Source: Pseudoalteromonas sp. MEBiC 03607 (GTDB lineage Bacteria > Pseudomonadota > Gammaproteobacteria > Enterobacterales > Alteromonadaceae). From it: a stretch of DNA of 64,000 nucleotides. The translations under genes were made by a program, and so were the position numbers. Each line of letters begins with the position of its first letter. The first letter of the stretch is position 1. The notes below the pieces were generated by a model. It searched no databases and was not told the origin of the DNA. It saw only the letters and a program-made list of their open reading frames with translations. The stretch is from the NCBI RefSeq assembly GCF_004792295.1, contig NZ_SRRY01000002.1:124001-188000 (forward strand), given 5' to 3'. Positions 9,943 through 19,058 of the stretch are shown here, one piece after another.

Positions 9943-10698
9943 TTAATCGGTATAGGCGTACTCGCTTAAACCAAGCTCAGCTAAAACCTGATCTAAATGG
10001 GCTTTTGCTTCATCTGAAGGCCCTGGGTAATCACCAGCAATAGGAACATTGCCTAGGTAGCCTATGTCTTTACAGCCTTCAGGTGTACAGAAAAATGCTG
10101 CCAGCACTAATTCTTTAAAGCGTAAAAAGGCTTTACCAATACGCTGAAATTGCGCAGGTGTTTGCTCGTTTAAAAATGCAATATCGTCTAAAATCGCACG
10201 ATGTTGCTTTTCGTTAAGCGCAACAAATTGCTTTTTAAAGCGAAGCTGCGCTTCATCGTTAAGCCACGCTAGAGAGTTTAAAATTTTAATTCTATCGCGT
10301 TGTTGGCCTTCATAAGGCGCGCTCACCCACTCATTAATAACTGCCGGTACTTCTAGCTCACTGGCTGAAGGAATAGCGCCTTCGCGTGGCACAATGTAAT
10401 CAGCTAATAGTGCTACTAACGTAAGCTCGTCTGCGGTTAAAGTTAGTGGCCAAGGTGATTCTGGTGGCATCACCAAATTAGGGTCTTGACCATAGCCTTT
10501 AGCGGTCACAGGCTTAATATCTAAATCAGGCCAATGCTCTTTTGCAGAGACTGCACCGTCATCTTCAAGTGCTTTTGTGCAACCTGCAGTTAAACCAACC
10601 GCTGAGCCTGCAGCTAATAAGCCAAGCCATTTTAAAGACTCACGGCGGCTCATGTTAGAAACATAGTTATATGAGTCGTGTTCGTTACGATGATGCAT
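9943..10698 (-). CDS. gluconate 2-dehydrogenase subunit 3 family protein with Tat signal
   Basis: Small subunit of a GMC-type membrane or periplasmic sugar dehydrogenase. The N-terminus carries a twin-arginine motif (SRRESLKWLG, residues 17-26), a hydrophobic core, and a lipobox-like LTAGC ending at Cys40, so it is probably a Tat-exported lipoprotein. The rest is the helical subunit-3 domain. The large subunit lies 2 bases upstream and has no signal peptide, so this subunit probably carries it across the membrane by hitchhiking. The long leader before the RR motif suggests that a later start may be used. Confidence 0.85.
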   Translation of the reverse strand: MHHRNEHDSYNYVSNMSRRESLKWLGLLAAGSAVGLTAGCTKALEDDGAVSAKEHWPDLDIKPVTAKGYGQDPNLVMPPESPWPLTLTADELTLVALLADYIVPREGAIPSASELEVPAVINEWVSAPYEGQQRDRIKILNSLAWLNDEAQLRFKKQFVALNEKQHRAILDDIAFLNEQTPAQFQRIGKAFLRFKELVLAAFFCTPEGCKDIGYLGNVPIAGDYPGPSDEAKAHLDQVLAELGLSEYAYTD

Positions 10699-10700
10699 AA

Positions 10701-12380
10701 TTAAAGTACCCCGTTATCAATTTGTTGAGCAAGCCAAGTTGAATTACGCATTGCCAGTGTCATGATGGTGAGCGTACAGTTTTTATGAGGGTTAGAAGCA
10801 AATACGCCCGCATCCATTACAAATAGGTTATTACAATCCCATGTTTGACCCCATTGGTTGGTGACTGAGTCTTTCTTCGAGCTACCCATTCGTGTGGTGC
10901 CCACTTCGTGGATGATTTCGCCACCTTTTGAAATTGCCTTTTCAGCAGGCGGGAGTTCGCCAACGGTCGCACCCATGTTTTCTAGGATTTGTTTCGCGGT
11001 TTTTAAACCATGTTCGATTTGCTTTAACTCTCTGTCAGACCACTTAAAGTGAAACTTTGATACCGGAATACCCCATTTGTCTTTAACGTTTTCGTCAATC
11101 TCCATGTAGGTATCCTTGTTCGGTAACATCTCACCACGCAGGGCAAAGCCAACGTAAGAGCCATATGCATCACGAATTTGTTGTTTAAGGGCAGGGCCAT
11201 AACCTTGTTTATCACCCGACACACCCGAGCCCGGCTGACCAAAGCCACTGCCAATTTCAAAGTGATAACCACGTGGGAAATCTAATTCATTGTTAGCTTG
11301 TGCTTGATGACCCCACCAAGGAATAAATAAGTGGTTAGCGGTATGTCCATCTTCGTTATAACGTGGGCGACCTTTAAGTGCCGGAATTTGCGCACCTAAC
11401 CATGCACCCGTCGAATCCATTAAATTTCGACCTACTTGACCACTTGAATTAGCAAGGCCTTTCGGGTGCTTTTTATTCTTTGAGTTTAATAAAATACGTG
11501 CTGATTCACAGGCGCTGGCGGCTAAGATAACCACATCGGCATCAATAGCATGTTCGGTTACTGTGTGTTTATCAACATAAGTGACGCCAGTGACTTTACC
11601 TTGCTCATCAACCTTAACTGATTTAACCATAGCATCGGTAATGACTTTTAAGTTTCCGGTGGCTTTTGCCATTGGCAGTAATGATGTCGTAGTTTGGAAA
11701 GCAGCACCAATTGAGCAACCAGAGCCACAAGGTGTTGCATAAAAACAGGCCATGCGATCATCTTTCGGGCGAGTTAATACTGCGCGATGCATCGGCACTG
11801 CTTGAATGCCCATTTTCTTTGCAGAAGCGGCAATTAAAAGTTCAGGCACACGCGGTTTTGGTGGCGGTTGTAAAATACCCGGTGACGAATCTGGCATATC
11901 TTCATGGCCTGTATTAGTGCCACATACGCCAACAAGCTCTTCTGTTTTATCGTACCAAGGTGCTAAATCAGCGTATTCAAATGGCCAGTCGGCACCGTGA
12001 CCATCACGGCTTTTACCTTTAAAATCGTGCTCACTAAAGCGTAATGAATAGCGGCCCCAGTGGTTAGTTCGACCACCTAACATACGGGCGCGCCACCAAT
12101 AAAAGTCGCTCCCTTTGGCGCTAGTGTATGGCTCATCAGGTACTTGCCAACCGCCATCAACGGTTGCATCGTAAAAGCCAAAGTTTTTGTCTTTGTTACC
12201 TGCACCCATAAGCGGGGCTTCGCTGTTACGACGAAACATTGGGCTTTCTGTTTTCGGGTCATAATTACGGCCCGCTTCAAGTAATAACACTTTGTGACCA
12301 AGTTTAGTTAGCGTATAAGCGGCCATTGCACCACCAGCACCAGAGCCAACAACCAATACCTTGTGTTTAAATTCAGACAT
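10701..12380 (-). CDS. GMC-family FAD-dependent sugar oxidoreductase, large subunit
   Basis: Flavoprotein of 559 residues, like the catalytic subunits of gluconate 2-dehydrogenase and glucoside/lactose 3-dehydrogenases. The Rossmann FAD motif VVGSGAGGAMAAYTL starts near residue 10 and is followed by LLLEAG. The GMC C-terminal signature lies in FASNPHKNC, with His532 and Asn534 as the likely catalytic pair. No signal peptide is present; export with the Tat subunit is inferred. AAGGAG precedes the ATG. It probably oxidises the C3 hydroxyl of a glycoside or sugar, feeding electrons to the respiratory chain. The exact substrate is unknown. Confidence 0.88.
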   Translation of the reverse strand: MSEFKHKVLVVGSGAGGAMAAYTLTKLGHKVLLLEAGRNYDPKTESPMFRRNSEAPLMGAGNKDKNFGFYDATVDGGWQVPDEPYTSAKGSDFYWWRARMLGGRTNHWGRYSLRFSEHDFKGKSRDGHGADWPFEYADLAPWYDKTEELVGVCGTNTGHEDMPDSSPGILQPPPKPRVPELLIAASAKKMGIQAVPMHRAVLTRPKDDRMACFYATPCGSGCSIGAAFQTTTSLLPMAKATGNLKVITDAMVKSVKVDEQGKVTGVTYVDKHTVTEHAIDADVVILAASACESARILLNSKNKKHPKGLANSSGQVGRNLMDSTGAWLGAQIPALKGRPRYNEDGHTANHLFIPWWGHQAQANNELDFPRGYHFEIGSGFGQPGSGVSGDKQGYGPALKQQIRDAYGSYVGFALRGEMLPNKDTYMEIDENVKDKWGIPVSKFHFKWSDRELKQIEHGLKTAKQILENMGATVGELPPAEKAISKGGEIIHEVGTTRMGSSKKDSVTNQWGQTWDCNNLFVMDAGVFASNPHKNCTLTIMTLAMRNSTWLAQQIDNGVL

Positions 12381-12381
12381 C

Positions 12382-13074
12382 TTATAGCTCCTTGATTTTT
12401 ATATTTTTAAACCACACTTTGTCACCGTGGTCTTGAAGCCCAATATGACCTTGCTCAGCCGTTGCAAAGTTTTTCCAAGTTGCAAACTTACTGCCTTTAA
12501 CAAGGGTATTCCATGTTGTACTACCAATCACAATGCTGGTGGTGCTAATACCGTTTTGCCAAACTTGTAAGTGGTTGTCTTGCATTTTTATACGCACGTG
12601 GTTCCAGCTATTTGCTGGCTTGTGCGCCGCAACTGGAGCAGCAAATAAATCGTAAATCGAACCTGCTAAGTGCGAGTCAATTTCGGTATCTGGATTCTCT
12701 TCGTTATCAATAATTTGAATTTCAGGCGCATGAGAGTAAATCATCTGTCCGGTTTCATCAGCCAATACGAAAATACCGCTATTGCCTTTGGTAGAGATTT
12801 TCCAATCAATCTGTAATTCAAAGTTTTGGTATTGCTTTTTAGTAAGCAGATCACCGCCACCTTTGGTTAATGTCATAGCGCCATCTTCAACGACCCATGC
12901 AGGATTTAAAGATTCGCTTTTAAAGTTACGCCACTGCGACATATCTTTGCCGTCAAACAATAACTGCCAGCCAGCTTGCTTTTCTTGTTGTGTAAGCTGA
13001 TTATCAGCCGCATTAGCGAGTGCACAGCTACTAACGGTGAGCATTAAAGTCAGTGCTTTAAGAGATTTAAACAT
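12382..13074 (-). CDS. secreted DUF1080 (3-keto-disaccharide hydrolase) protein
   Basis: The 230-residue protein has a signal peptide ending near ANA (residue 22), then a concanavalin-like beta-sandwich of the DUF1080 family. Markers are GWQLLFDGKDMSQWRNF, GDLLTKKQYQNFELQIDWKI (split here as family blocks), SGIFVL, EIQIID and a C-terminal GHIGLQDHGDKVWFKNIKIKEL-type ending. Members of DUF1080 have been shown to cleave 3-keto glycosides. It ends one base before the GMC gene, which fits sequential action in the periplasm: oxidation first, then cleavage. Confidence 0.85.
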   Translation of the reverse strand: MFKSLKALTLMLTVSSCALANAADNQLTQQEKQAGWQLLFDGKDMSQWRNFKSESLNPAWVVEDGAMTLTKGGGDLLTKKQYQNFELQIDWKISTKGNSGIFVLADETGQMIYSHAPEIQIIDNEENPDTEIDSHLAGSIYDLFAAPVAAHKPANSWNHVRIKMQDNHLQVWQNGISTTSIVIGSTTWNTLVKGSKFATWKNFATAEQGHIGLQDHGDKVWFKNIKIKEL

Positions 13075-13098
13075 AGTGTTCCTCGACGATTTACTTGC

Positions 13099-14319
13099 TT
13101 AAGACGCACATTTTTCGGTGCGTTTGTTGTTATTAATTACTAGATGCAACCCAATGAATGCGACGATTAAAATAATTGGGAAGATCAGTAGGTTTTGTAA
13201 TACAGCCTGTCCGGCTAAAATTTCAATTTGTTCAGCGCTTGCGCCACTTGCCTGTGCCGATGAGCGTGCGGTATCTATCCAGCTACCAATTACAGGGTTC
13301 CAAATGCTCATAGCAAACATGCCTGCACCACCCATTAACGACATACCCAGCGCCCCTGACTTAGGAATATATTCAGCAACGCAGCCAAGCATGGTCGGCC
13401 AAAAATAGGTAACGCCAAGTGCAAACAGCATCGCTGCCAGATAAATCATGCTGCCCTCGGCCTGACTCATCATAAAAATCCCCAAGCTTGCACAAATGGC
13501 AGAGCCAAGTAACACACCGGTAGGATTAAGCCTATGTACAATTGGTCCTGCAAAGAAGCGACCAACAGCCATTAAGCCGGTGATCAGGGCTAACACCACC
13601 ATAGGAGAGGCGCCTGAAGACCCTAAAATACGCTCAATCCATTGCTGTGTGCCAAACTCAGTGGTTGCGGTGAATGTCATGCAGGCAATTAAAAAGATGT
13701 ATAACGGCGTGAATAAGTGGCGAATATTGCTGCTGGTAGAGTGAGTACGCGTATCAAAGCGTGGAAACTGCGCTTTGATCAGCATAGCGCCATAAATAAC
13801 CGTAGGAACTAAAATTAAAGCCACTTGCCATTGCCAGTTTAAACCCGCTCCCGACATAAAATTCGACGCAAGTGCGCCTATCACAATGCCTCCAGGGAAC
13901 CAAACATGAAAACGGTTTAGCATAGTGGTGGTATTTTTAGGGTACATTTCTGCAATCAGTGGATTACAGCCCGCTTCAACCGCCCCGTTGGCAAAACCAA
14001 TCAAAAAGGTAGAAACTAGTAAGCCCCAAAAACCATCAGCAGTGATAGTTAAAACAAGACCAAGTAAATGACAAATAAACGCTAAAGCCACTAATTTCTT
14101 AGCGCCAATGGCATTATAAATAATACCGCCGACCATAGTCGCAACGGGAAAACCTAAAAATGCCATGGCATTAACCCAACCTAGTTCGGTATCGGTTAAG
14201 CCAAACTCACCGCCAAGTTGACCCAAAATACCAGCACGAATGGCAAAGGTCATAGAGGTCACAATCAGTGCTATACAGCAAAGCCGAAAGACTATGCGGT
14301 TATAATTATTGTTGTCCAT
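13099..14319 (-). CDS. MFS sugar transporter
   Basis: Inner-membrane major facilitator with about 12 hydrophobic segments over 406 residues. It opens with a short cytoplasmic tail, and typical loop motifs include GGIIYNAIGAKK and GRFFAGPIVHRL. In this operon it most likely imports the product of the periplasmic oxidation and cleavage steps (a keto sugar or monosaccharide). The ligand cannot be told from the sequence. It lies between the DUF1080 gene and the second TIM-barrel gene, same strand, with short gaps. Confidence 0.85.
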   Translation of the reverse strand: MDNNNYNRIVFRLCCIALIVTSMTFAIRAGILGQLGGEFGLTDTELGWVNAMAFLGFPVATMVGGIIYNAIGAKKLVALAFICHLLGLVLTITADGFWGLLVSTFLIGFANGAVEAGCNPLIAEMYPKNTTTMLNRFHVWFPGGIVIGALASNFMSGAGLNWQWQVALILVPTVIYGAMLIKAQFPRFDTRTHSTSSNIRHLFTPLYIFLIACMTFTATTEFGTQQWIERILGSSGASPMVVLALITGLMAVGRFFAGPIVHRLNPTGVLLGSAICASLGIFMMSQAEGSMIYLAAMLFALGVTYFWPTMLGCVAEYIPKSGALGMSLMGGAGMFAMSIWNPVIGSWIDTARSSAQASGASAEQIEILAGQAVLQNLLIFPIILIVAFIGLHLVINNNKRTEKCAS

Positions 14320-14353
14320 ATTGTGTGTCCTGTGTGTTCAATTGTTGTCGGTT

Positions 14354-15406
14354 TTATAAACCTAAAATTCGATTATTACGCTCAGTGTTTGTTGCGCCAC
14401 TGGCAAAATCGTCAAAGGCTTTGTCTGTTGGGTTTATCAAGTGTGCTTTAATAAACTCAGCGCCTTCTCTTGCCCCATCTTCTGGGTGCTTTAAGCAACA
14501 TTCCCATTCAAGTACAGCCCAACCATCAAAACCATATTGAGTTAACTTGCTAAAGATTTGCTTAAAATCTACTTGGCCATCACCTAAAGAACGAAAACGC
14601 CCCGGTCGGTCTTGCCAGTTCTGAAATCCGCCATAAACACCTGAGCGGCCATTTGCGATAAATTCGGCATCTTTGACATGAAACGCCTTAATGCGCGAAT
14701 GATAGATATCGATAAACGCTAAATAGTCGAGCTGTTGCAATACAAAATGGCTCGGATCATAAAGAATATTAACGCGTGGGTGATTATTGGTTGCTGCTAA
14801 AAAGCGCTCAAATGTCACACCATCATGTAGGTCTTCACCCGGATGCAATTCATAACACACGTCCACGCCATACTCGTCAAAGCAATCTAAAATGGGTAAC
14901 CAGCGCTTAGCAAGTTCACTAAAGCCTTGTTCAACAAGCCCTTGTGGACGCTGTGGCCACGGGTAAAAGGTATGCCATAAAAAAGAACCCGAGAAAGTCG
15001 CATGGGTGGTTAAGCCAAGGTTGTTACTCGCTTTCGCAGCTAGCATTAGTTGTTCTGTTGCCCATTTGGTACGCGCAGCAGGGTTACCTTTTACATGTTC
15101 TGCGGCAAAGTTATCGAACATTTCATCGTAGGCAGGGTGTACAGCAATTAGCTGACCTTGCAAATGCGTTGATAACTCTGAAATTGTAAGTCCATACTCT
15201 GTGGCAATACCAGTGACTTCATCGCAGTATTGCTGGCTTTGAGCTGCTTTTTCTAAATCGAAAATGTCTGGGTTTGAGGTTGGCACTTGAATCGCTTTGT
15301 AACCTAAACCGCTTGCCCACTCACATAAACCTTTAAAGTTATTGAAGGGGGCTTGCTCTGAAATAAACTGCGCCAAAAATATTGCTGGCCCTTTGATTTT
15401 ATTCAT
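14354..15406 (-). CDS. cytoplasmic sugar isomerase/epimerase TIM-barrel protein
   Basis: TIM-barrel of 350 residues without a signal peptide, of the xylose isomerase-like family (inositol catabolism IolE/IolH-like group). Metal-binding blocks are visible: CYELHPGEDLHDG, NILYDPSHFVLQ, IKAFHVKDAEF and WAVLEWECC. It ends 34 bases before the MFS gene and begins 6 bases after the Gfo/Idh gene, so it is translated from one message with both. It probably isomerises or dehydrates the imported sugar; the substrate is unknown. Confidence 0.83.
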   Translation of the reverse strand: MNKIKGPAIFLAQFISEQAPFNNFKGLCEWASGLGYKAIQVPTSNPDIFDLEKAAQSQQYCDEVTGIATEYGLTISELSTHLQGQLIAVHPAYDEMFDNFAAEHVKGNPAARTKWATEQLMLAAKASNNLGLTTHATFSGSFLWHTFYPWPQRPQGLVEQGFSELAKRWLPILDCFDEYGVDVCYELHPGEDLHDGVTFERFLAATNNHPRVNILYDPSHFVLQQLDYLAFIDIYHSRIKAFHVKDAEFIANGRSGVYGGFQNWQDRPGRFRSLGDGQVDFKQIFSKLTQYGFDGWAVLEWECCLKHPEDGAREGAEFIKAHLINPTDKAFDDFASGATNTERNNRILGL

Positions 15407-15412
15407 TCTTTA

Positions 15413-16573
15413 TTATCCAATCTGTAATTTGTGCCATTTAGTGTCTTGTTTTGAAGAAGCTACAACGTGCTCAATAAACGCCATACCGCGCACGGCATCT
15501 TTAATGCCTGGTACATCAAATGCAGAATTTGTCGCGTTGTCGCCTTGCTTAAAGGCATGAATTTGCGCTGCAAAATTACGGTAAATATTGGCGAATGCTT
15601 CAAGGTAGCCCTCTGGGTGACCGGCAGGGGTGCGCAGAGCATTGTGTGTGTCAGGGTGTAATTCACCCACGCCAGCTCTTAGTAACGTAGCGGCTTGATT
15701 GTGGCCTCTTAGCCATAAGCTATTAGGCTCAAGTTGTGACCATTCAAGGCTGGCTTTATCGCCATAAATACGCAGGCGTAAGTTGTTTTCATCGCCAATA
15801 GCAACTTGGCTTGCCAGTAAAACGCCCTTACAACCATTATTGAATCTAAGTAGCACGGTGCCATCATCATCAAGGCCTCGGCCTTCAACCACATGATTTA
15901 AATCGGCGCAAAGCTCGGTGATTTCGAGATCAGAAACATACTCGGCTAAGTTAGCAGCATGCACGCCAATATCGCCCATACAACAACTAATGCCAGACTT
16001 ACTGCTGTCTAAACGCCAGCTCGCTTGTTTTGAACCTTCGTCTTCGCTGTGCGCTAACCAACCTTGGGTGTACTCAACAATCACTTTTCGTATGGTGCCA
16101 AGCTCACCAGCTTTAACGCGATGCTTGGCTTCTTTTACCATTGGGTAACCGGTATAAGTGTGGGTCAGTCCATATAAAACTTGCTGTTTTACAATAATGC
16201 TTTGTAATTGCTCCGCTTCTGCGAGAGTAAGTGTTGCTGGTTTATCTGATAACACATGAAAGCCGTGCTCAAGCGCCATTTTCGCGACCGGAAAATGCAA
16301 ATGGTTTGGCGTGACAATAGCCACAAAGTCGATACGCTCATCAGCGGGTAATTTTGCTTCTTCGGTAAATAGTGTATGGTAACTGTCGTAGCAGCGGCTG
16401 CTATCAAGCCCGAGTAGTTCGCCGGTTGCTTTACATTTGTTTGCGTCTGAACTGAATGCGCCTGCAACAAGCTCTATCATTCCGTCTAATCGCGCTGCAA
16501 TTCGATGAATAGCGCCAATAAAGGCTCCATCGCCACCGCCTACCATTGCCATGCGGATCTTAGCTTTGCTCAT
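15413..16573 (-). CDS. Gfo/Idh/MocA-family oxidoreductase
   Basis: NAD(P)-dependent sugar dehydrogenase or reductase, 386 residues. The nucleotide-binding loop is MVGGGDGAFIGAIHR (residues 10-24), and the conserved catalytic lysine motif reads SDKPATLTLAEAE. The C-terminal alpha/beta domain contains the histidine block HPEGYLEAFANIY. It is the first gene of the seven-gene operon and faces the AraC regulator across 162 bases. In 3-keto sugar pathways, enzymes of this family interconvert keto and hydroxy sugars inside the cell, which is the likely role here. Confidence 0.87.
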   Translation of the reverse strand: MSKAKIRMAMVGGGDGAFIGAIHRIAARLDGMIELVAGAFSSDANKCKATGELLGLDSSRCYDSYHTLFTEEAKLPADERIDFVAIVTPNHLHFPVAKMALEHGFHVLSDKPATLTLAEAEQLQSIIVKQQVLYGLTHTYTGYPMVKEAKHRVKAGELGTIRKVIVEYTQGWLAHSEDEGSKQASWRLDSSKSGISCCMGDIGVHAANLAEYVSDLEITELCADLNHVVEGRGLDDDGTVLLRFNNGCKGVLLASQVAIGDENNLRLRIYGDKASLEWSQLEPNSLWLRGHNQAATLLRAGVGELHPDTHNALRTPAGHPEGYLEAFANIYRNFAAQIHAFKQGDNATNSAFDVPGIKDAVRGMAFIEHVVASSKQDTKWHKLQIG

Positions 16574-16668
16574 CTTAAGCGCTCCTAATTTAAATAGCGT
16601 CGGCTACTGTTAATATCATGTTATTGATAATAGGAAAGCTTAAGCGATAAGCGCTAATAAAAATTCGG

Positions 16669-16699
16669 TTGACAATGCAACAAAATCGGCGTTTAAAAT
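16669..16699 (+). promoter_or_regulatory. possible promoter for the AraC regulator
   Basis: TTGACA (16669-16674) matches the -35 consensus, and TAAAAT (16694-16699) is one base off the -10, with a long 19-base spacer. The region also has the direct repeat AAGCG-AT-AAGCG just upstream (from about 16642), a possible regulator half-site pair in this divergent promoter. Confidence 0.35.
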
Positions 16700-16735
16700 A
16701 TATAGAATTGTTCTTTATAGAGACAAATTAAAGCG

Positions 16736-17461
16736 ATGGATATTCAAGAAATAATTAAAAAAGCTGGCGTAAATCAGCTGATTGCTGCATTTGATTTACT
16801 GCCAGATATCCTCTTTTGGGTAAAAGATACAGATAGTAGAATCGTGCATTGTAATCAGCATTTTATTGAGCATCAGGGTTATAAAACACTGGAGCAAATA
16901 TTGCTAAAAACTGACTTTGATTTTTCGCCAAAGCACCTCGCGTTTCAGTACGTCAATGATGATAAACGGGTGATGGAAGGCTACATAGTAACTGACCGTT
17001 TAGAGCTTAACCAAACCCAACAAGGTGAGCTTGGTTGGTTTTCTACATCAAAGCATGCTTTAAAAGATCACGATGGTAATGTGATTGGCACCTATGGGGT
17101 GACCCGACATTTACAAAAAACCTCAAAAGCGCTTTCTCATGTCAGGGCAATTGAAGAGCCGGTAAAATTTATTCGTGAGCATTTTCATCGTCAGATCAGT
17201 ATTGATGAATTGGCAGAGCTTGCACACTTGTCGGTTAGCGCTTTAGAGCGTCGTTTTAAAAAGCACTTAGCAAAAACACCCAATCAATTTATTAACGAAG
17301 TGCGTCTCGAAAATGCCCGTAAGCTACTGATTGAAACGCGACTGCCCATTTCACAAGTCGCTTATCAGTGCGGGTTTTCTGAACCGAGTTACTTCAGCAA
17401 ACAATTTCGGCGTTTGTTTGGTGAAATACCTTCGCAAATGCGTGAACAATTGGACGATTAA
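16736..17461 (+). CDS. AraC-family transcriptional regulator with PAS sensor domain
   Basis: 241 residues. The N-terminal part (about 15-125) is a PAS domain: LLPDILFWVKDTDSRIVHCN begins it and GNVIGTYGVTRHLQ closes it. The C-terminal part (about 140-238) is an AraC DNA-binding domain with two helix-turn-helix motifs; ISIDELAELAHLSVSALERRF and ISQVAYQCGFSEPSYFSKQF are the blocks. It is divergent from the Gfo/Idh operon and is therefore its likely regulator. A PAS sensor instead of the usual cupin arm suggests that it senses a metabolite or redox state. Its stop overlaps the convergent kinase gene by 4 bases. Confidence 0.88.
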   Translation: MDIQEIIKKAGVNQLIAAFDLLPDILFWVKDTDSRIVHCNQHFIEHQGYKTLEQILLKTDFDFSPKHLAFQYVNDDKRVMEGYIVTDRLELNQTQQGELGWFSTSKHALKDHDGNVIGTYGVTRHLQKTSKALSHVRAIEEPVKFIREHFHRQISIDELAELAHLSVSALERRFKKHLAKTPNQFINEVRLENARKLLIETRLPISQVAYQCGFSEPSYFSKQFRRLFGEIPSQMREQLDD

Positions 17462-18327
17462 ATTGCCTCTCTCGCCATTAAAATAGCCCCTTGCTCAGCA
17501 CTGGCAAGGGCAGGGGTTAAACGCGCTTTACTGGCATTAGGTAAGTAAGGGGTGATGACACTGGCAATGCCGCCCATCAAGCTGACTTTTGTAATACCTT
17601 GTTTTTCAAAGTAAGTGATATAGCGCGCAATGAATGCACACGCTTCACTGATTAATTGCTGACAAAAAGCGTCGTATGAATGACTAAAAACTAGGGGCGC
17701 AAATTTGGCAAGTTCAGCAGGGCGAGCCGATATTAAACGTTGACTTAACGCTTGGCTTGAGTGGCAGTTAAGTTGGGTGAGCAGGGCATCTACAGCCGCT
17801 GAACTTTGCGCAACACCATCAAGAACTTCAAATGCTTTTCGACAAAGCTGTAAACCTAACCAACCACCACTGGCACCATCGCTCAGTAATAAACCATAAC
17901 CCCCTAATTCGCTAAATTGGTTTTGCAGCTGGTAACCCGCACAAAAGCCCGTACCAAGAATAATCACTGCACCATCATGGTGTTGATGTGCGCCTTTACA
18001 GGCAATTAGCATATCTGTTGAGAGGGTAAACTTGGCAAAAGGGTGCTGCCACTTAGTCATAGCTTGGTAAGCTGAGTCGATATTAGCTCCGGCAAGTCCT
18101 GCATGCACATAAGTGTTTTTCAGCTCACTTAAGGCAAGCCCTGCCTCATGAAAAGCATGTTCAGTGGCGAGTAGTATTGATTCTTGGCTTTGTTGGCAGC
18201 TGGTGGCCACGTTTGCAGAGCCACTTATAGCTTCGCTGAGTAGAGTGCCGTTTTCGTTTTCTAAACGGACTTTACACTTACTGCCACCGCCATCAATTCC
18301 TAAAAAATACGTTGCTTTGCTTACCAT
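17458..18327 (-). CDS. BadF/BadG-type ATPase, N-acetylglucosamine or glucosamine kinase-like
   Basis: ASKHA-fold sugar kinase of 289 residues. Phosphate-1 loop FLGIDGGGSKCKVRLENENG-like block at 8-24, a GLAGANI motif, adenosine motif VILGTGFCAGYQ, and LLLSDGASGGWLGLQLCRKA typical of GlcNAc and GlcN kinases. It would phosphorylate an amino sugar or glucose in the cytoplasm. It follows cutC with a 2-base gap and is probably co-transcribed with it. Its 3' end overlaps the convergent AraC gene by 4 bases. Confidence 0.83.
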   Translation of the reverse strand: MVSKATYFLGIDGGGSKCKVRLENENGTLLSEAISGSANVATSCQQSQESILLATEHAFHEAGLALSELKNTYVHAGLAGANIDSAYQAMTKWQHPFAKFTLSTDMLIACKGAHQHHDGAVIILGTGFCAGYQLQNQFSELGGYGLLLSDGASGGWLGLQLCRKAFEVLDGVAQSSAAVDALLTQLNCHSSQALSQRLISARPAELAKFAPLVFSHSYDAFCQQLISEACAFIARYITYFEKQGITKVSLMGGIASVITPYLPNASKARLTPALASAEQGAILMAREAI

Positions 18328-18329
18328 AC

Positions 18330-19058
18330 TTAATCCTTTGAAAGAAGCTTTTTGATAGCCTCAGCGTTAATTGCACCATTTTCGTTATGCACGCATGAGT
18401 GTACATGCACAGCTGCCTTTGCTGAATGATTTTCTATTAATTGCCAAAGAGCTTCCGCGTTTTCTAAAGTAACGCCACCACCCATAACAATTTCAATTTG
18501 ATTAGCGCAGTGCGCTAAGTATGTGTTGAGCAGCTTGTAGCCATCTACGGCACTTTGGCCGCTTTGCCACGGCGTGCCTGCTGTTAAAACGCGGTCAACT
18601 CCTAAGCTAATCAGTTTATCAAGTGCGCTTAACGGGTTTGTTAGGGTATCGAATGCACGGTGAAAGGTCACCATCAGGCCATGCTGTTTGGCTGTGGCAA
18701 CTAAAGAGCGGGTCACCTCTAAATCAAGTTTGCCATGCTTTACTGCACCGAATACCACCCCATGCACCCCCGCATTCGCTGCCATTATTATTTGTTTTTC
18801 CATTAATTTGTGACTCTCGGCACTAACAATAAAATCACCAGCTTCACGGCGGATCATCACCACTAATTCTGCGTTATTGGTTAGGCTTTTTACAGCACTG
18901 TCAATTGCAGGTTTACTCGGTGTTAGGCCACCTAAATGTAAATTACTGCATAGCTCAAAACGGCTTACACCTAAGTTGCCAGCCATTAAAACATTGTTTG
19001 TCAGCTGCTTTGTGTCTGTTTCATTTAAGCAGACTTCAAGAATTTTACCATTACTCAT
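18330..19058 (-). CDS. cutC: CutC family protein
   Basis: 242-residue TIM-barrel protein of the CutC family, which is named for copper homeostasis although its biochemical role is unsettled. Recognisable blocks: LEVCLNETDT at the start, GVSRFELCSNLHLGGLTPS, VMIRREAGDF, GVHGVVFG, VTFHRAFD, DRVLTAGTPWQSG and IVMGGGVTLENA. Its place in an operon with a sugar kinase, next to a carbohydrate locus, hints that in this group it may serve sugar metabolism; that is inference. Confidence 0.9.
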   Translation of the reverse strand: MSNGKILEVCLNETDTKQLTNNVLMAGNLGVSRFELCSNLHLGGLTPSKPAIDSAVKSLTNNAELVVMIRREAGDFIVSAESHKLMEKQIIMAANAGVHGVVFGAVKHGKLDLEVTRSLVATAKQHGLMVTFHRAFDTLTNPLSALDKLISLGVDRVLTAGTPWQSGQSAVDGYKLLNTYLAHCANQIEIVMGGGVTLENAEALWQLIENHSAKAAVHVHSCVHNENGAINAEAIKKLLSKD

